From: Komagataeibacter saccharivorans
GTDB taxonomy: Bacteria > Pseudomonadota > Alphaproteobacteria > Acetobacterales > Acetobacteraceae
DNA: 64,000 nucleotides
NCBI RefSeq assembly: GCF_003207825.1
Contig: NZ_NKTY01000004.1
Span: 1 to 64,000 of the forward strand
Reading direction: 5' to 3'
This document shows, piece after piece, positions 41,139 through 54,049 of this stretch. The notes below the pieces were generated by a model that made no database searches, was not told the DNA's origin, and saw nothing but the letters and a program-made list of their open reading frames with translations. The position numbers and the translations under genes were made by a program. Numbering within the stretch: the first letter of the stretch is position 1; every line of letters starts with the position of its first letter.

Positions 41139-41869
41139 TGATGGCGGAACGTCACGACCAGTACATCACGATAGGCCGGGCGCGACGGGTCCAGCGGCCG
41201 TACGGCGGTGACCCCGTGATAGACGCGGTTATCGTTGACAATGGCCGTATCGAACGGCTGGTCGAGCATGAAGCCGCCAACCATGGTGCGTTGCAGGTCA
41301 TGGATTGTCGTTTCGCCACTCATGACGTTTTCGCGCCGGATCATGACCACCATCACCCAGTCCACACCATCGCGGTGCAGCCCTTCGGGGGTGGGCTGGC
41401 CCGGACTGTCATCCGATGCCTCTATGCGGAACTGGTGGATTTCGGTGTGCCAGATATCGGGCAGGCTGGCCGGATCGCTCAGGTCGGTCACGATCCGGTG
41501 CATGAGCTGCAGGATGGCGAGAAGGGCCGGATGCGCGCCCGTTTCCGGTTCCACCGCGCGGAACCAGCGTTCGATGCCGCCATTGAGTTCGTTGTAATCG
41601 CGGCTCTGGTAATGGGGCTGGTGTTTCTTGCGCTGGATGCCACCATCGCTGATGGCAAACGTGGCATGGCGACGGCGGCGGTAGCGGCCGCCATCGGCCA
41701 TGTAGCGGTCCAGTCCCAGCCGGTTCCAGCTACTGGCGAAGCTGTCCCAGTCCCGCAGGCCATAATGTTCCAGCAGGGGCAGCATCTCCCCTGCCGGGAC
41801 GAAGGCGTAGCCGTCCATGCGCAGGGGGGATTCCAGCCGCGTCAGCAGGGAAGTCGTGCCATCAGCCAT
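41135..41869 (-). CDS. 2-oxoglutarate/Fe(II) dioxygenase
   Basis: A 244-residue enzyme of the 2OG-Fe dioxygenase family that includes the Bacillus L-isoleucine hydroxylase IDO. The iron-binding facial triad is visible as H165 and D167 (EGLHRDGVDWV) and H218 (RVYHGVTAV), with R230 or R234 as the 2-oxoglutarate anchor (DPSRPAYRDVL). It probably hydroxylates an amino acid or related small substrate. The start at 41869 overlaps the stop of the channel gene by eight bases, and its stop overlaps the next gene by ATGA, so all three are translationally coupled. The upstream frame extension lies inside the channel gene. Confidence 0.85.
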   Translation of the reverse strand: MADGTTSLLTRLESPLRMDGYAFVPAGEMLPLLEHYGLRDWDSFASSWNRLGLDRYMADGGRYRRRRHATFAISDGGIQRKKHQPHYQSRDYNELNGGIERWFRAVEPETGAHPALLAILQLMHRIVTDLSDPASLPDIWHTEIHQFRIEASDDSPGQPTPEGLHRDGVDWVMVVMIRRENVMSGETTIHDLQRTMVGGFMLDQPFDTAIVNDNRVYHGVTAVRPLDPSRPAYRDVLVVTFRHQ

Positions 41870-44453
41870 GGGTGGAATCTTTTCCTTCCGCCCCGCTGGC
41901 GTCACCGCCGCCTTCCTTATGCGATCCATCGGCAGCCGGGGCGTCGGCCTGTTCGGGCCTGGCCGGGGCTGCGATGGCCTGTGATGCCCGCGCAATCATT
42001 TCCGGGTTTTCTTCCATGTTCATGCGCAGCGCGCCAGCAGGGCTGTTCGCCAGCAGGTTGACGGAAGTCGGGATCGGGAAGGCAACCTTTTCCTTGACCA
42101 TCCGCGCGCCCAGACGGCTGTAATATTCACGGTAGACCTTCCATTTCGCGCCTGCCGCCGTGCGGATGGAACCGAGGAACTTGGCCCCGTTGCCGTCCGC
42201 CTGCTCCAGACCCAGAAATGCGAAATCCGACTTGATGAGCGGCCCATATACCGGGTCCTTGCGCAGTTTCGCCAGTTCATCCTGCAGGATCGCGCTGACC
42301 CGGTGCGGGTTTTCCGACAGGTCAAGCATGAAGCTGACCACCACAAGGTTGTAATCGCGCGATGTATTGGCGATCGACGTGACGGAGGAGAACGGAATGA
42401 TATGCAGGTCCCCGTTCACCGCGCGCAGGCGCAGGGTGCGGATGGACAGATGTTCCACCGTGCCCGAAACGCTACCCGCCGTAACCCAGTCGCCCACCTG
42501 CATCGCGTTTTCCACCAGCATGAAGAAGCCGGTGATGAAGTCCTTGACCAGGCTCTGCGAACCGAAGGCGATGGCCGCACCCATGATGCCAGCACCCGTC
42601 AGCAGCGGGGTCACGTTGATGCCGATCTGCGACAGGGTGGTCACCGTCACGATGATGATGATGAAGGTCAGCAGCACCGTGCGGATGATGGGCAGAACCG
42701 TGCGCAGCCGTGTGGCGCGCGATGCCTGTTCCGATGTCTCGAAGCGGGTGATCTGGTTCTGCAGCATCGCGTTGACGACTTCCCACACCACGATGGCGAT
42801 GGTGTAGGCGATCATGATCGTCAGCATCGCGCCCACGATCCGCGGGCCGAGCGTGCCATGCAGGAAGAAGCCGATGGCCGGCAGCCCCCAGGACTGCAGC
42901 AGCAGCACCACGGTCACGAATATCAGCATGATGGACAGGCTGCGGCGCGCGATCGGGTAATAATAGTCCACCCGTGCCTGCAGGCCCGGATAACGTTTTT
43001 CCGTGGCCTCGGGCACATGGAAAATCCTGTTCTGCAGGCTGAACGCCAGAACCGACAGCAGGCGGGCGGCAAGGATGACAATGATGGTCAGCGAAAGGGT
43101 GCGCAGGATCCATGTATAGCCACCGCGGATCTGCGTGGCCCAGACCAGCCACAGGGCCAGATCAAAGAACATGGCGGGGATCCACCAGAAGCGGACCATC
43201 CGGCCCACGAACAGCCAGAACGGCTTTTCCTGAAGTCGTGAGGAAGGCTGCAGCGCCGCCCCCACATGGTAGCGGATGCGCCAGATGAAGATCGCGATAA
43301 GGATATGCTCGATCAGCACGACCGCGCGGATGATGGCTTCAGTGCCACGCGCGGGCATGGCGAACACCGTGCCCAGCGTGGACAGGCAGACCACGATGGA
43401 GGGCGCTGCGACAAGGAAGTTCCACCACCGCGTGACCATGCGTGCCGTGGCGTCCGACGCGCTGCACAGGCGGATGGTGGGGGAATGGGGAACGAACACC
43501 GTTTCCAGCAGCAGGTAGATCACGCGCGCGATGGCGTAGGCGTTCGTCAGCGTGATGGTGACCATTGCGGCCTGATGGGTGGATGTCAGCAGCGCCGAAC
43601 CGGCGTAACCCACCCCGAAGAACAGTGCGACGGGCAGCAGTTTGATCAGGAAGTGCAGCAGCGAATAGGGAATGCGCGTGATGACGCGCAGCGTTTCATG
43701 CTGCTTGCGGTCGTCCTGCTTGCGGGTCTGTTCGGTTTCCTGTTCCGCCTTCGCGTCCGCGCCGGTTGCGGCGGGGGACACGGGCTGGCTGTTTTCCTGC
43801 TGGTCTTCCGTCGTCAGGCGGCGGTTCAGGTTCGCTTCGGTCGCGACCGCGCGGGCGGTTACGGCGGCCAGTGGCTTGCGGGTCGCGATGGACAGCCCGC
43901 GTTCGGCCAGAAGGGCCAGCACGAAAATGATGCCCGCACGGGTCAGCGCATCCAGCAGGATCTGCCGGGAATCCGCATTGGACAGGATCGAATGGACCCA
44001 GCGGCCCACAAAGGCCAGATCCTTGAACAGCGCCATGAAGTTCTGGCCCTGCTGCAACGCGATGTCGCGTATGTGGGTCAGTTCATTCATGGTCTGGGAA
44101 CTGATGCTGTCGGGTTCGAGCGACACATCGGAACTGGCGGCGGGTGCCGGTGCGGCCTTGGCTGGTGCGGGTGTCGGTGCCGGTGCGGGCAGGCCCTTGG
44201 CGATCGCTTCCAGCGTGCGGGTGAACTCCTCGCGCTTTTGCGGGTCATTCATGACCGACAGAACCTGCTGCGCCTGCTGGGCGTTGATGCCCTGCGTGCT
44301 GGCGGTGGCCGGGGCTGCCTGCGGGTCCGCCGCCCTGCCTTGCGACAACCAGGGCGTGAACACCAGCATGAGAAGAGCGAGGACTGTCAGGATGCCGCCC
44401 CGTATGGCGCGGCGTGGCACGGGATGGGCTTTAGTCGCAAATTGGGCCGGCAT
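41862..44453 (-). CDS. MscS-family mechanosensitive channel (YbiO-like)
   Basis: An 863-residue membrane protein with a signal peptide (about 1-42), a Pro/Ala-rich periplasmic linker (about 93-110), a helical region, roughly ten membrane segments, and a C-terminal MscS channel domain about residues 580-790. The latter includes GAGIMGAAIAFGSQSLVKDF and GFFMLVENAMQVGDWVTAG, both conserved in MscS. Such channels release solutes when membrane tension rises. It is the first gene of the operon, followed by a 2OG dioxygenase and an SGNH-like protein, an arrangement I do not recognise. Confidence 0.9.
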   Translation of the reverse strand: MPAQFATKAHPVPRRAIRGGILTVLALLMLVFTPWLSQGRAADPQAAPATASTQGINAQQAQQVLSVMNDPQKREEFTRTLEAIAKGLPAPAPTPAPAKAAPAPAASSDVSLEPDSISSQTMNELTHIRDIALQQGQNFMALFKDLAFVGRWVHSILSNADSRQILLDALTRAGIIFVLALLAERGLSIATRKPLAAVTARAVATEANLNRRLTTEDQQENSQPVSPAATGADAKAEQETEQTRKQDDRKQHETLRVITRIPYSLLHFLIKLLPVALFFGVGYAGSALLTSTHQAAMVTITLTNAYAIARVIYLLLETVFVPHSPTIRLCSASDATARMVTRWWNFLVAAPSIVVCLSTLGTVFAMPARGTEAIIRAVVLIEHILIAIFIWRIRYHVGAALQPSSRLQEKPFWLFVGRMVRFWWIPAMFFDLALWLVWATQIRGGYTWILRTLSLTIIVILAARLLSVLAFSLQNRIFHVPEATEKRYPGLQARVDYYYPIARRSLSIMLIFVTVVLLLQSWGLPAIGFFLHGTLGPRIVGAMLTIMIAYTIAIVVWEVVNAMLQNQITRFETSEQASRATRLRTVLPIIRTVLLTFIIIIVTVTTLSQIGINVTPLLTGAGIMGAAIAFGSQSLVKDFITGFFMLVENAMQVGDWVTAGSVSGTVEHLSIRTLRLRAVNGDLHIIPFSSVTSIANTSRDYNLVVVSFMLDLSENPHRVSAILQDELAKLRKDPVYGPLIKSDFAFLGLEQADGNGAKFLGSIRTAAGAKWKVYREYYSRLGARMVKEKVAFPIPTSVNLLANSPAGALRMNMEENPEMIARASQAIAAPARPEQADAPAADGSHKEGGGDASGAEGKDSTHG

Positions 44454-44645
44454 GCCGATTGTTCACCTCCAGGAAAATAGGAAACCCGACAACAGGGCGA
44501 CACTCGCCCCACCGTAACGACCATGCTGCCGCGTGTGTCGGGGCACGCGACCGGGCATCAGGTTGCCGTAAAAGAATCCGATATCAGAGTAATAAAAGAT
44601 TGCCACGGGCACCAAGGTTGCATGCCGTCGTGCCTTTTCCCCGTT

Positions 44646-45236
44646 TCAGCCCCATAGCGGGGGTGGCGGCGCAGGGGCGCGGGCTTCGCGGCGGATGACG
44701 CAGGTACCGGCCAGAATGTCATGCAGACCCTGCTTGCGCTGCGTCCACATGACCATGAGAAAGCCGATCCCAAGGATCAGCGCCGACAGGTATTTGCCAA
44801 AATAACGCCCGGCGGAACGCAGCAGCGTGATGCGGTTGCCATGCAGGTCAGTCACCCGCAGGCGGCATACCATCTTGCCCGGCGTGGCCTGCAGGGTCGA
44901 TGCCTCGCACACGATGAAATAGGCGGCGGGCAGGAGCAGGGAAATCAGCTCGAACATCCCGTTGCCGTTCCAGTGCATGTGCGGCGTGGTGGACAGGATG
45001 GCGTAGTCCGCGTGCTGGATATAGGAAATGCGGTAATCCCCCCCGCTGCCGCCAATCGGCTGCGGGTCGAATATGGAAAAGGACAGGCTGGGGGGAACCA
45101 GCAGCAGCCCCAGCAGGGCCAGAATCGCCCATACCACGATGGAATCGATCACATAGGCGACGACCCGGATCCAGAACCCGCCATAGGTCCAGACATCCTG
45201 TGGGTGGGGATCAGGGCGGGCAAACTGGTACATCAT
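44646..45236 (-). CDS. RDD family membrane protein
   Basis: A 196-residue protein with the RDD domain (WTYGGFWIRVVAYVIDSIVV; the family motif is R..A...D). Three to four membrane segments follow, along with QATPGKMVCRLRV, another hallmark. The N-terminal segment MMYQFARPDPHPQDV is polar and Pro-rich. RDD proteins are of uncertain function; some are Na+/H+ antiporters. It lies alone between the channel operon and argJ, both on the minus strand. Confidence 0.85.
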   Translation of the reverse strand: MMYQFARPDPHPQDVWTYGGFWIRVVAYVIDSIVVWAILALLGLLLVPPSLSFSIFDPQPIGGSGGDYRISYIQHADYAILSTTPHMHWNGNGMFELISLLLPAAYFIVCEASTLQATPGKMVCRLRVTDLHGNRITLLRSAGRYFGKYLSALILGIGFLMVMWTQRKQGLHDILAGTCVIRREARAPAPPPPLWG

Positions 45237-45347
45237 GCAGGGGCGTTCCTGTCTGGCTGCAATGGAATTACCCCAACAGCAATGCCATCGCGGCGCGCGG
45301 AACGGAACAGGAAAATAAGCGCGCGCCCGACCGGCGCACGCTGCAGG

Positions 45348-46583
45348 CTAGCTGCGGTAGGAACCGTTGATGTCGATGTAACCGTGTGTCAGGTCACAAC
45401 CCCACGCCTGTGCCGTGCCGTTGGCCAGCCCAAGGTCGATCGTGATTTCGATTTCCTGCCCTTTCATGTGGGCGACGACCGGGGTTTCATCATAATCCGA
45501 TACGACCGTGCCGTTCTGCGCGATCCATGTGCCGCCAATGCCCACGCTCAGCGTATCGCGGTTGGCGGGTTCACCGCACTTGCCCACCGCCATGACAACG
45601 CGGCCCCAGTTCGCGTCCTCACCGGCGACGGCGGTCTTGACCAGCGGGGAATTGGCAACGGCCATCGCAACCCGGTGGGCCGATTCATTGGAAGTCGCAC
45701 CCGTGACGGTGATGTGCATCATCTTCGTCACGCCTTCCCCGTCGCGGATGACCAGCAGCGCCAGTTCAAGCAGAAGGGAATCGAGGGCCGCGCGGAAATC
45801 GGCCAGTTCAGGCGCATCCGCCTGCGTGATTTCCGCATTGTCCGCCTGTCCGGTGGCGAACAGCAGGACCATGTCGGAAGTGGAGGTATCGGAATCCACG
45901 GTAATGCAGTTGAAGCTGCGGTTGACCCCGTCCGTAAGCAGGGACTGGATCACGCCCGCGGGCAGCTTCGCATCGGTGGCGACGAAAGACAGCATGGTCG
46001 CCATGTCCGGCGCCACCATGCCACTGCCCTTCGCGATGCCCTGAATGCGTACGGTGGTGGACCCGATGCGCGCCGTGCGGGTCGCGGCCTTGGGGAATGT
46101 GTCCGTGGTCATGATGCCACGCGCGGCATCCGCCCATCCATTTTCGGACAGGGTGGCGTGCAGGCCCGGCAGTGCCGCCGAAATCTTCTGGTAGGGCAGG
46201 ATCTCGCCGATGACGCCGGTGGACGCAAGGAAGACTTCGCTTGCGGCACAGTTCACCAGCCGGGCGGCATCGGCCGCGTTGGCCTGCGTCGCCTCGAAAC
46301 CGGCACGGCCCGTAAAGACGTTCGCATTACCCGCATTGACCACCAGCGCGCGGGCGCGGCCATCGGCCATCGCGGCGCGGCACCAGTCCACCGGGGCGCC
46401 GGGGCACTTGCTGCGGGTATAGACACCGGCCACCGTCGTACCCGGCGCAAATTCCGCCATGACCAGATCGGTGCGTCCCTTGTAGCGGATGCCGGCCTCG
46501 GTTGCGCCAAAACGCACACCCGCCAGTGGGGGCAGTTCAGGCAGTGGCCGGGCGAGGGGGGACACGGGCAGGGCGTTGGCCAT
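45348..46583 (-). CDS. argJ: bifunctional ornithine acetyltransferase / N-acetylglutamate synthase
   Basis: A 411-residue enzyme that transfers the acetyl group from N-acetylornithine to glutamate and can also use acetyl-CoA in the arginine cyclic pathway. The self-cleavage site is visible at A195-T196 in MVAPDMATMLSFVATDA, with T196 the nucleophile. FGATEAGIRYKGRTDL and VNAGNANVFTG are typical. The chain would be cut to alpha and beta subunits. The parvulin gene lies upstream at 97 bases. Confidence 0.94.
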   Translation of the reverse strand: MANALPVSPLARPLPELPPLAGVRFGATEAGIRYKGRTDLVMAEFAPGTTVAGVYTRSKCPGAPVDWCRAAMADGRARALVVNAGNANVFTGRAGFEATQANAADAARLVNCAASEVFLASTGVIGEILPYQKISAALPGLHATLSENGWADAARGIMTTDTFPKAATRTARIGSTTVRIQGIAKGSGMVAPDMATMLSFVATDAKLPAGVIQSLLTDGVNRSFNCITVDSDTSTSDMVLLFATGQADNAEITQADAPELADFRAALDSLLLELALLVIRDGEGVTKMMHITVTGATSNESAHRVAMAVANSPLVKTAVAGEDANWGRVVMAVGKCGEPANRDTLSVGIGGTWIAQNGTVVSDYDETPVVAHMKGQEIEITIDLGLANGTAQAWGCDLTHGYIDINGSYRS

Positions 46584-46680
46584 GGTCAGTCACGATCCTG
46601 GAATGACAGCGGAAGATGGGAAACAGGGGAAAGGCCGTGGGTGGAGATGCCTGCGCATCCCCACCCCGGCGGCAGACCGT

Positions 46681-47586
46681 TCAGTGCGTGGGCTGCGTTT
46701 CCGGCAGCGGCTTGCCATCGGGTCCGAAGCGGACGACCTTGACCTGCGCCAGTGCGTTGCTCACAGCTTTCTGCACGCCGTCCTGGATCAGCTTCTGGCG
46801 GATCTGGTCGCGTGTCGCTTCAAGCGTGGGGGTGGCTGCCGTGCGCTTGCCCAGCACCTGGATCACGTGCCAGCCGTACTGGGTGTGAACCGGGGTCTGG
46901 CTGAAGCTGTTGGGCTGCATGGCCGATGCCGCGTCCCAGAACGTGGGCAGCATGTCACCCTTCTTGAACCAGCCCAGATCGCCGCCATTCGATTTGGCCG
47001 AGCCGGGATCTTTCGACAGCTTGGTCGCAAGCTGGGTGAAATCGGCCCCGCCCTTGAGCTGCTTGATGATGTCGTTGGCTTCGGCTTCGGTCTGGACCAG
47101 GATGTGACGGGCGTGGATTTCTTCTGCGCCCGGCTTGTTGGCGTAATTCTGGTCGTAATACGCCTTGATGGCGTCATCCGTCAGCGCCGGTGTGACCTGT
47201 GCGGACAGATAGGCGTTCTGCAGCGCGTTCTGCGATGCGGTTTCCATCTGCTGGCGCACGTCAGGCTGCTTGTCCAGGCCGGACTTGGTCGCGGCGATCT
47301 GGATGGCGCGCTGATCGACAAGCTGGTTGAGCAGGATCGGCACGATGATGTTATCGGGCAGCTTGCGAAGCTGCTCGGGCATCGAGGCCATGGCCTGACG
47401 CACGTCGGTAAGGCGGATGTCCTGTCCGTTCACGCTGGCGAGGACCGGATTCTGGTCCGCCGTGCCGGTTGTGGCCGGCTTGGCTGCCGCGGGAGCGGGG
47501 GAGGCCGCGAATGCAGGAGGAATGATGAAGGAGGAAGCAAGCAGGGCCATCGTTGCGACAGCCTTTGCCGGACCGGTCGTCCGCAT
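46681..47586 (-). CDS. exported parvulin-type peptidyl-prolyl isomerase
   Basis: A 301-residue periplasmic protein: signal peptide to about residue 27 (MRTTGPAKAVATMALLASSF), an N-terminal SurA-like helical region, and a PpiC/rotamase domain about 145-235 with IHARHILVQTEAEANDIIKQ, KSNGGDLGWFKKGDMLP and HTQYGWHVIQVL. It likely assists folding of outer-membrane proteins such as the porin in this window. ATG 47586 is preceded by AGGG at 10 bases; a TTG two codons earlier is possible. It is divergent from secA. Confidence 0.9.
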   Translation of the reverse strand: MRTTGPAKAVATMALLASSFIIPPAFAASPAPAAAKPATTGTADQNPVLASVNGQDIRLTDVRQAMASMPEQLRKLPDNIIVPILLNQLVDQRAIQIAATKSGLDKQPDVRQQMETASQNALQNAYLSAQVTPALTDDAIKAYYDQNYANKPGAEEIHARHILVQTEAEANDIIKQLKGGADFTQLATKLSKDPGSAKSNGGDLGWFKKGDMLPTFWDAASAMQPNSFSQTPVHTQYGWHVIQVLGKRTAATPTLEATRDQIRQKLIQDGVQKAVSNALAQVKVVRFGPDGKPLPETQPTH

Positions 47587-47833
47587 GTGCAAAAAACCCT
47601 AGTTATGAACGCGTTCGGCAGGCATCATGACGAAGGGCGGCCCGGCCTGCAAGGGCCGGATGCCCGATGGCTGTTTTTCGCCATTCCACCCGCATCGCTG
47701 TGGTCCATCGGTTGACCAGTTGCGGTGTGGGTCCTATCTCATGTCTCCGCGCGAGAATTTTATCCGCCACGCCTGTCCCCGCCCTGCCGGTTTTGTGGCG
47801 GGTGCGCGGGAATGTCATTCCGGGAAGGTCTTC

Positions 47834-50575
<2,742 letters not shown>

Positions 50576-50632
50576 CCAGCCCCCGGCAGGCAGGCACGAA
50601 TACAAGACGAAAGACAGGATCAGAGACGAACG

Positions 50633-51382
50633 ATGGCGGGTCATTCCCAATTCAAGAACATCATGCACCGCAAGGGCGCGCAGGATGCCAAGCGGGCCAA
50701 GCAGTTTGCCAAGGTCATTCGTGAAATCACCGTGGCCACGCGCGAAGGCATGCCTGACCCGGCCATGAATCCGCGCCTGCGCGCCGCCATTTCCGCCGCG
50801 CGTGAAGTCAACATGCCCAAGGATACGGTGGAGCGCGCGATCAAGAAGGCATCGGGTGCCGGCGGTGGCGATGACTACGCGGAAGTCCGTTACGAAGGGT
50901 ACGGCCCCGCCGGTGTCGCCGTGATCGTGGAAGGGCTGACCGATAACCGCAACCGCACTGCATCCGACGTGCGCGCGGCCTTTTCCAAGCATGGCGGTTC
51001 GCTGGGGGAGACGAATTCGGTTTCCTTCATGTTCACCCGGCTTGGCGTCATCACCTATCCGCTTGATGCTGCCAGTGAGGACGACCTGATCGAAGCCGGT
51101 CTTGAAGCCGGTGCGGAAAATGTCGAGACCGTGGACGGCATGCACGAAGTGACCTGTCCGGTCGAATCCTTCTTCGCCGTGCGTGACGCGCTGGAAACCC
51201 GCTTTGGCGAACCGGCTTCGGCCAAGCTGGACTGGCGTCCGTCCAACACGGTCGAACTGGATGAAGACAAGGCCCGCAGCGTGTTCAAGCTGATTGACAC
51301 GCTGGAAGATCATGATGACGTGCAGGCGGTGTACGCCAATTTCGACGTGCCGGACGACGTGGCTGAAAAGCTGTCGGCCTGA
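50633..51382 (+). CDS. yebC: YebC/PmpR-family protein
   Basis: A 249-residue protein with the invariant N-terminus [20 protein letters not shown], then the central [16 protein letters not shown] segment. Some family members are transcriptional regulators and others help translation through proline stretches. It directly precedes ruvC (8-base gap), a widespread arrangement. Confidence 0.94.
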   Translation: MAGHSQFKNIMHRKGAQDAKRAKQFAKVIREITVATREGMPDPAMNPRLRAAISAAREVNMPKDTVERAIKKASGAGGGDDYAEVRYEGYGPAGVAVIVEGLTDNRNRTASDVRAAFSKHGGSLGETNSVSFMFTRLGVITYPLDAASEDDLIEAGLEAGAENVETVDGMHEVTCPVESFFAVRDALETRFGEPASAKLDWRPSNTVELDEDKARSVFKLIDTLEDHDDVQAVYANFDVPDDVAEKLSA

Positions 51383-51390
51383 ACCGGCCC

Positions 51391-51897
51391 GTGGTCCGCA
51401 TTCTTGGCATTGACCCCGGCCTGCGGTTTACAGGCTGGGGCGTGGTCAATGCGCAGGATAACCGGCTGACCCATGTCGCCGATGGGGTGATCGCCACCGA
51501 ATCGGCGCATAGCGTGCCGGAACGGTTGCGCCAGCTTCATGACGCGCTGCTGGAACTGGCGCGCAACTTTGCCCCCGATGAAGCAGCGGTGGAAGAAACC
51601 TACGTCAATCGCAACGGGGCCGCGACGCTTAAGCTGGGTTATGCCCGTGGCGTAGGGCTGCTGGTGCCGATGCTGCTGGATATTCCCGTATCCGAATACG
51701 GGGCGAAAACGGTCAAGCGCGCGGTGGTGGGAACCGGTGCGGCAACGAAGGAACAGGTCAGCATGATGGTCCGCCGTATCCTCCCAACCGCCCTGCTGAA
51801 GCGCGCGGATGCCGCCGATGCGCTGGCCGTGGCCATCTGCCATGCCCATCACCGCACCAGTGCTGCCCACATCGCCCGCGCCACGAGGATGGCATGA
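51391..51897 (+). CDS. ruvC: Holliday junction resolvase RuvC, GTG start
   Basis: A 168-residue endonuclease that resolves Holliday junctions. The acidic catalytic residues include D in ILGIDPGLRFTGWG, E in EAAVEETYVN and the C-terminal DAADALAVAICH pair. Translation starts at GTG 51391. The stop overlaps ruvA by ATGA. Confidence 0.96.
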   Translation: MVRILGIDPGLRFTGWGVVNAQDNRLTHVADGVIATESAHSVPERLRQLHDALLELARNFAPDEAAVEETYVNRNGAATLKLGYARGVGLLVPMLLDIPVSEYGAKTVKRAVVGTGAATKEQVSMMVRRILPTALLKRADAADALAVAICHAHHRTSAAHIARATRMA

Positions 51898-52514
51898 TCG
51901 CGCAGTTGCGTGGCCTGCTGGCGCAGGTGGAAGCGGATCGCTGCGTGATTGACGTCAGTGGCGTGGGGTATCTGGTGCAGGCGTCCAGCCGCACGCTGGC
52001 TACCTTGCCCCAGCCCCCGGAACTGGCCTGCGTGCTGGTGGAAACCGTAGTGCGCGAGGACGCGATCCTGCTGTACGGCTTTGCCGAGGCATCGGAACGC
52101 GCATGGTTCCGCCTGCTGACGACCGTGCAGGGCGTGGGGGCGAAGGTGGCGCTGGCCATCCTGTCCGTCCTGCCGCCGCCGGAACTGATGGGCGCCATCG
52201 CCACGGGCGACAAGACCATGCTGACCCGTGCGGGCGGGGTCGGTGCCCGGCTGGCGCAACGTATCGTGACCGAACTGCGTGACAAGTGCGAAGGCATGCC
52301 AACCGGCCTGCCCGCGGGGACAGTGGTTTCGGCCGCGACCATCACCGTTCCTGCCGCGCGGGGGATTGCGGCGGATGCGCTGCTGGCGCTGTCCGGTCTC
52401 GGCTTTCGCCGTGCGGAGGCCCAGCCGGTCGTGGAACGGGTGATCGACCGGCTGGACGGCAAGGCCGATCTGGATATCGTGATCCGTGATGCCCTGAAGG
52501 AACTGGCCCGATGA
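51894..52514 (+). CDS. ruvA: Holliday junction branch-migration protein RuvA
   Basis: A 206-residue DNA-binding subunit. It begins [20 protein letters not shown], has the helix-hairpin-helix region [20 protein letters not shown], and a C-terminal domain that contacts RuvB ([20 protein letters not shown]). It overlaps ruvC and ruvB by four bases each. Confidence 0.96.
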   Translation: MIAQLRGLLAQVEADRCVIDVSGVGYLVQASSRTLATLPQPPELACVLVETVVREDAILLYGFAEASERAWFRLLTTVQGVGAKVALAILSVLPPPELMGAIATGDKTMLTRAGGVGARLAQRIVTELRDKCEGMPTGLPAGTVVSAATITVPAARGIAADALLALSGLGFRRAEAQPVVERVIDRLDGKADLDIVIRDALKELAR

Positions 52515-53584
52515 GCAGCCATCCCGAGCGTGAGATCGACGCCCGCCGGGGGGAGGAAGACGGCAACGAAAGCTCCCTGCGGCCCCAGACGCTCGATGAT
52601 TTTACCGGACAGAAGGCCAGCCGGGAAAACCTTGCCATTTTCATCGCCGCCGCCCGGCAGCGCGGTGATGCGCTGGACCATGTGCTGCTGCATGGCCCGC
52701 CGGGGCTGGGCAAGACCACGCTGGCGCAGATCGTGGCGCGGGAACTGGGGGTGGGCTTTCGCGCAACTTCCGGGCCGGTCATCCAGCGCGCGGGCGATCT
52801 GGCCGCGATCCTGACCAATCTTCAGCCCCGCGACGTGCTGTTCATTGATGAAATCCATCGCCTGCACCCCGCCATCGAGGAAGTCCTGTACCCCGCGATG
52901 GAGGACTTCCAGCTTGACCTGATTATCGGGGAGGGGCCCGCGGCGCGTTCGGTGCGGATCGACCTGTCTCCCTTCACGCTGGTCGCCGCCACCACGCGGG
53001 CGGGACTGCTGGCGACCCCGCTGCGCGACCGTTTCGGCATTCCGCTGCGTCTGGTGTTCTACACGCCCGAAGAACTGTGCCAGATCGTGACACGCGGCGC
53101 GCGCAAGCTGGAATTCGACCTGACCCCGGAAGGGGCGGAGGAAATCGCCCGCCGTTCCCGTGGCACGCCGCGTATTGCCGGGCGCCTGCTGCGCCGCGTG
53201 CGCGATTTTGCCGCCGTGGCGCGGGCCGGGCGCGGGCCGGTTGACCGCGCACTGGCCGATGCGGCGCTGTCACGTCTGGAAGTCGACTCGATGGGGCTGG
53301 ACGGCATGGACCGCCGTTATCTGCGCCGCATTGCCGAATTTCATCATGGCGGCCCCGTTGGCGTGGAAACGCTGGCCGCTGCTCTCGCCGAAGCCCGCGA
53401 TACGCTGGAAGATGTGATCGAACCCTACCTGATTCAGGAGGGACTCGTGCTGCGGACCAGCCGGGGCCGGATGCTGGGTGAACGTGGCTGGCGCCATCTC
53501 GGGTTGCAGCCACCCGCGCGCATGCCGGGGCAGGGTGACCTGCTGGCGGACGGGGGCATGGGAGACGGACCGGATGGAACATAA
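52511..53584 (+). CDS. ruvB: Holliday junction branch-migration ATPase RuvB
   Basis: A 357-residue AAA+ motor. Walker A is [17 protein letters not shown], Walker B is [19 protein letters not shown], sensor [16 protein letters not shown] and the C-terminal winged helix [17 protein letters not shown] are all present. Its end overlaps ybgC by 11 bases. Confidence 0.97.
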   Translation: MSSHPEREIDARRGEEDGNESSLRPQTLDDFTGQKASRENLAIFIAAARQRGDALDHVLLHGPPGLGKTTLAQIVARELGVGFRATSGPVIQRAGDLAAILTNLQPRDVLFIDEIHRLHPAIEEVLYPAMEDFQLDLIIGEGPAARSVRIDLSPFTLVAATTRAGLLATPLRDRFGIPLRLVFYTPEELCQIVTRGARKLEFDLTPEGAEEIARRSRGTPRIAGRLLRRVRDFAAVARAGRGPVDRALADAALSRLEVDSMGLDGMDRRYLRRIAEFHHGGPVGVETLAAALAEARDTLEDVIEPYLIQEGLVLRTSRGRMLGERGWRHLGLQPPARMPGQGDLLADGGMGDGPDGT

Positions 53585-53993
53585 AATTGATTTCCGTATC
53601 TATTACGAAGATACGGACGCAGGCGGCGTGGTCTATCACGCCCGCTATCTTGCACTGGCCGAACGCGCCCGGACCGAGGCCATCCGCGCGCAGGGGCAGG
53701 CGGCATCCGACCTGCTGGCCGATTATGGTCTGGCCTTCGTGGTGCGCCATGCCGCCATGGATTACCGCGCGCCGCTACGGCTGGATGACATCGTATGCGT
53801 CACGACTCGCATGACGGAACTGGGTGCCGCCAGTTGCAGGCTGGTGCAGGATTTCCACCGGGTTGGCGCGGATGAAGCCGGGGCCGACTGCGGCACGCTG
53901 GATGTCCGTCTGGCCTGTATTCGTGCCGGTGACGGGCGTGCTGCCCGATTTCCGCCGCGATGGCGTGATCTTCTGCGCGCACTCGTAGCCTGA
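53574..53993 (+). CDS. ybgC: YbgC-family acyl-CoA thioesterase
   Basis: A 139-residue hot-dog thioesterase of the Tol-Pal cluster. [19 protein letters not shown] contains the catalytic aspartate and the family signature. It hydrolyses short acyl-CoA or acyl-ACP thioesters in studied members. It begins inside the end of ruvB and is followed by a hairpin before tolQ. The linkage with tolQRAB is conserved in proteobacteria. Confidence 0.94.
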   Translation: MEHKIDFRIYYEDTDAGGVVYHARYLALAERARTEAIRAQGQAASDLLADYGLAFVVRHAAMDYRAPLRLDDIVCVTTRMTELGAASCRLVQDFHRVGADEAGADCGTLDVRLACIRAGDGRAARFPPRWRDLLRALVA

Positions 53994-54027
53994 ACAACGC
54001 AAAGGCATGCACGCTCTGCGTTGTTTT
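53993..54027 (+). terminator. weak terminator after ybgC
   Basis: AACAACGCA (53993-54001) and TGCGTTGTT (54017-54025) form a perfect 9-bp stem with a 15-base loop; Ts run through 54024-54027. The large loop lowers confidence. Confidence 0.5.
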
Positions 54028-54030
54028 CGT

Positions 54031-54049
54031 GTCATGGCTTGACCATGAC
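54031..54049. repeat. perfect inverted repeat upstream of tolQ
   Basis: GTCATGG (54031-54037), loop CTTGA, CCATGAC (54043-54049). It lies about 92 bases before the tolQ start. It has no T-run; it may be an operator or a processing hairpin. Confidence 0.4.

Noticed and set aside
44721-46742. 673-codon plus-strand frame across the RDD gene and argJ
   Set aside because: It is antisense to two well-recognised genes, has no ribosome binding site or family similarity, and shows the biased composition of shadow frames.
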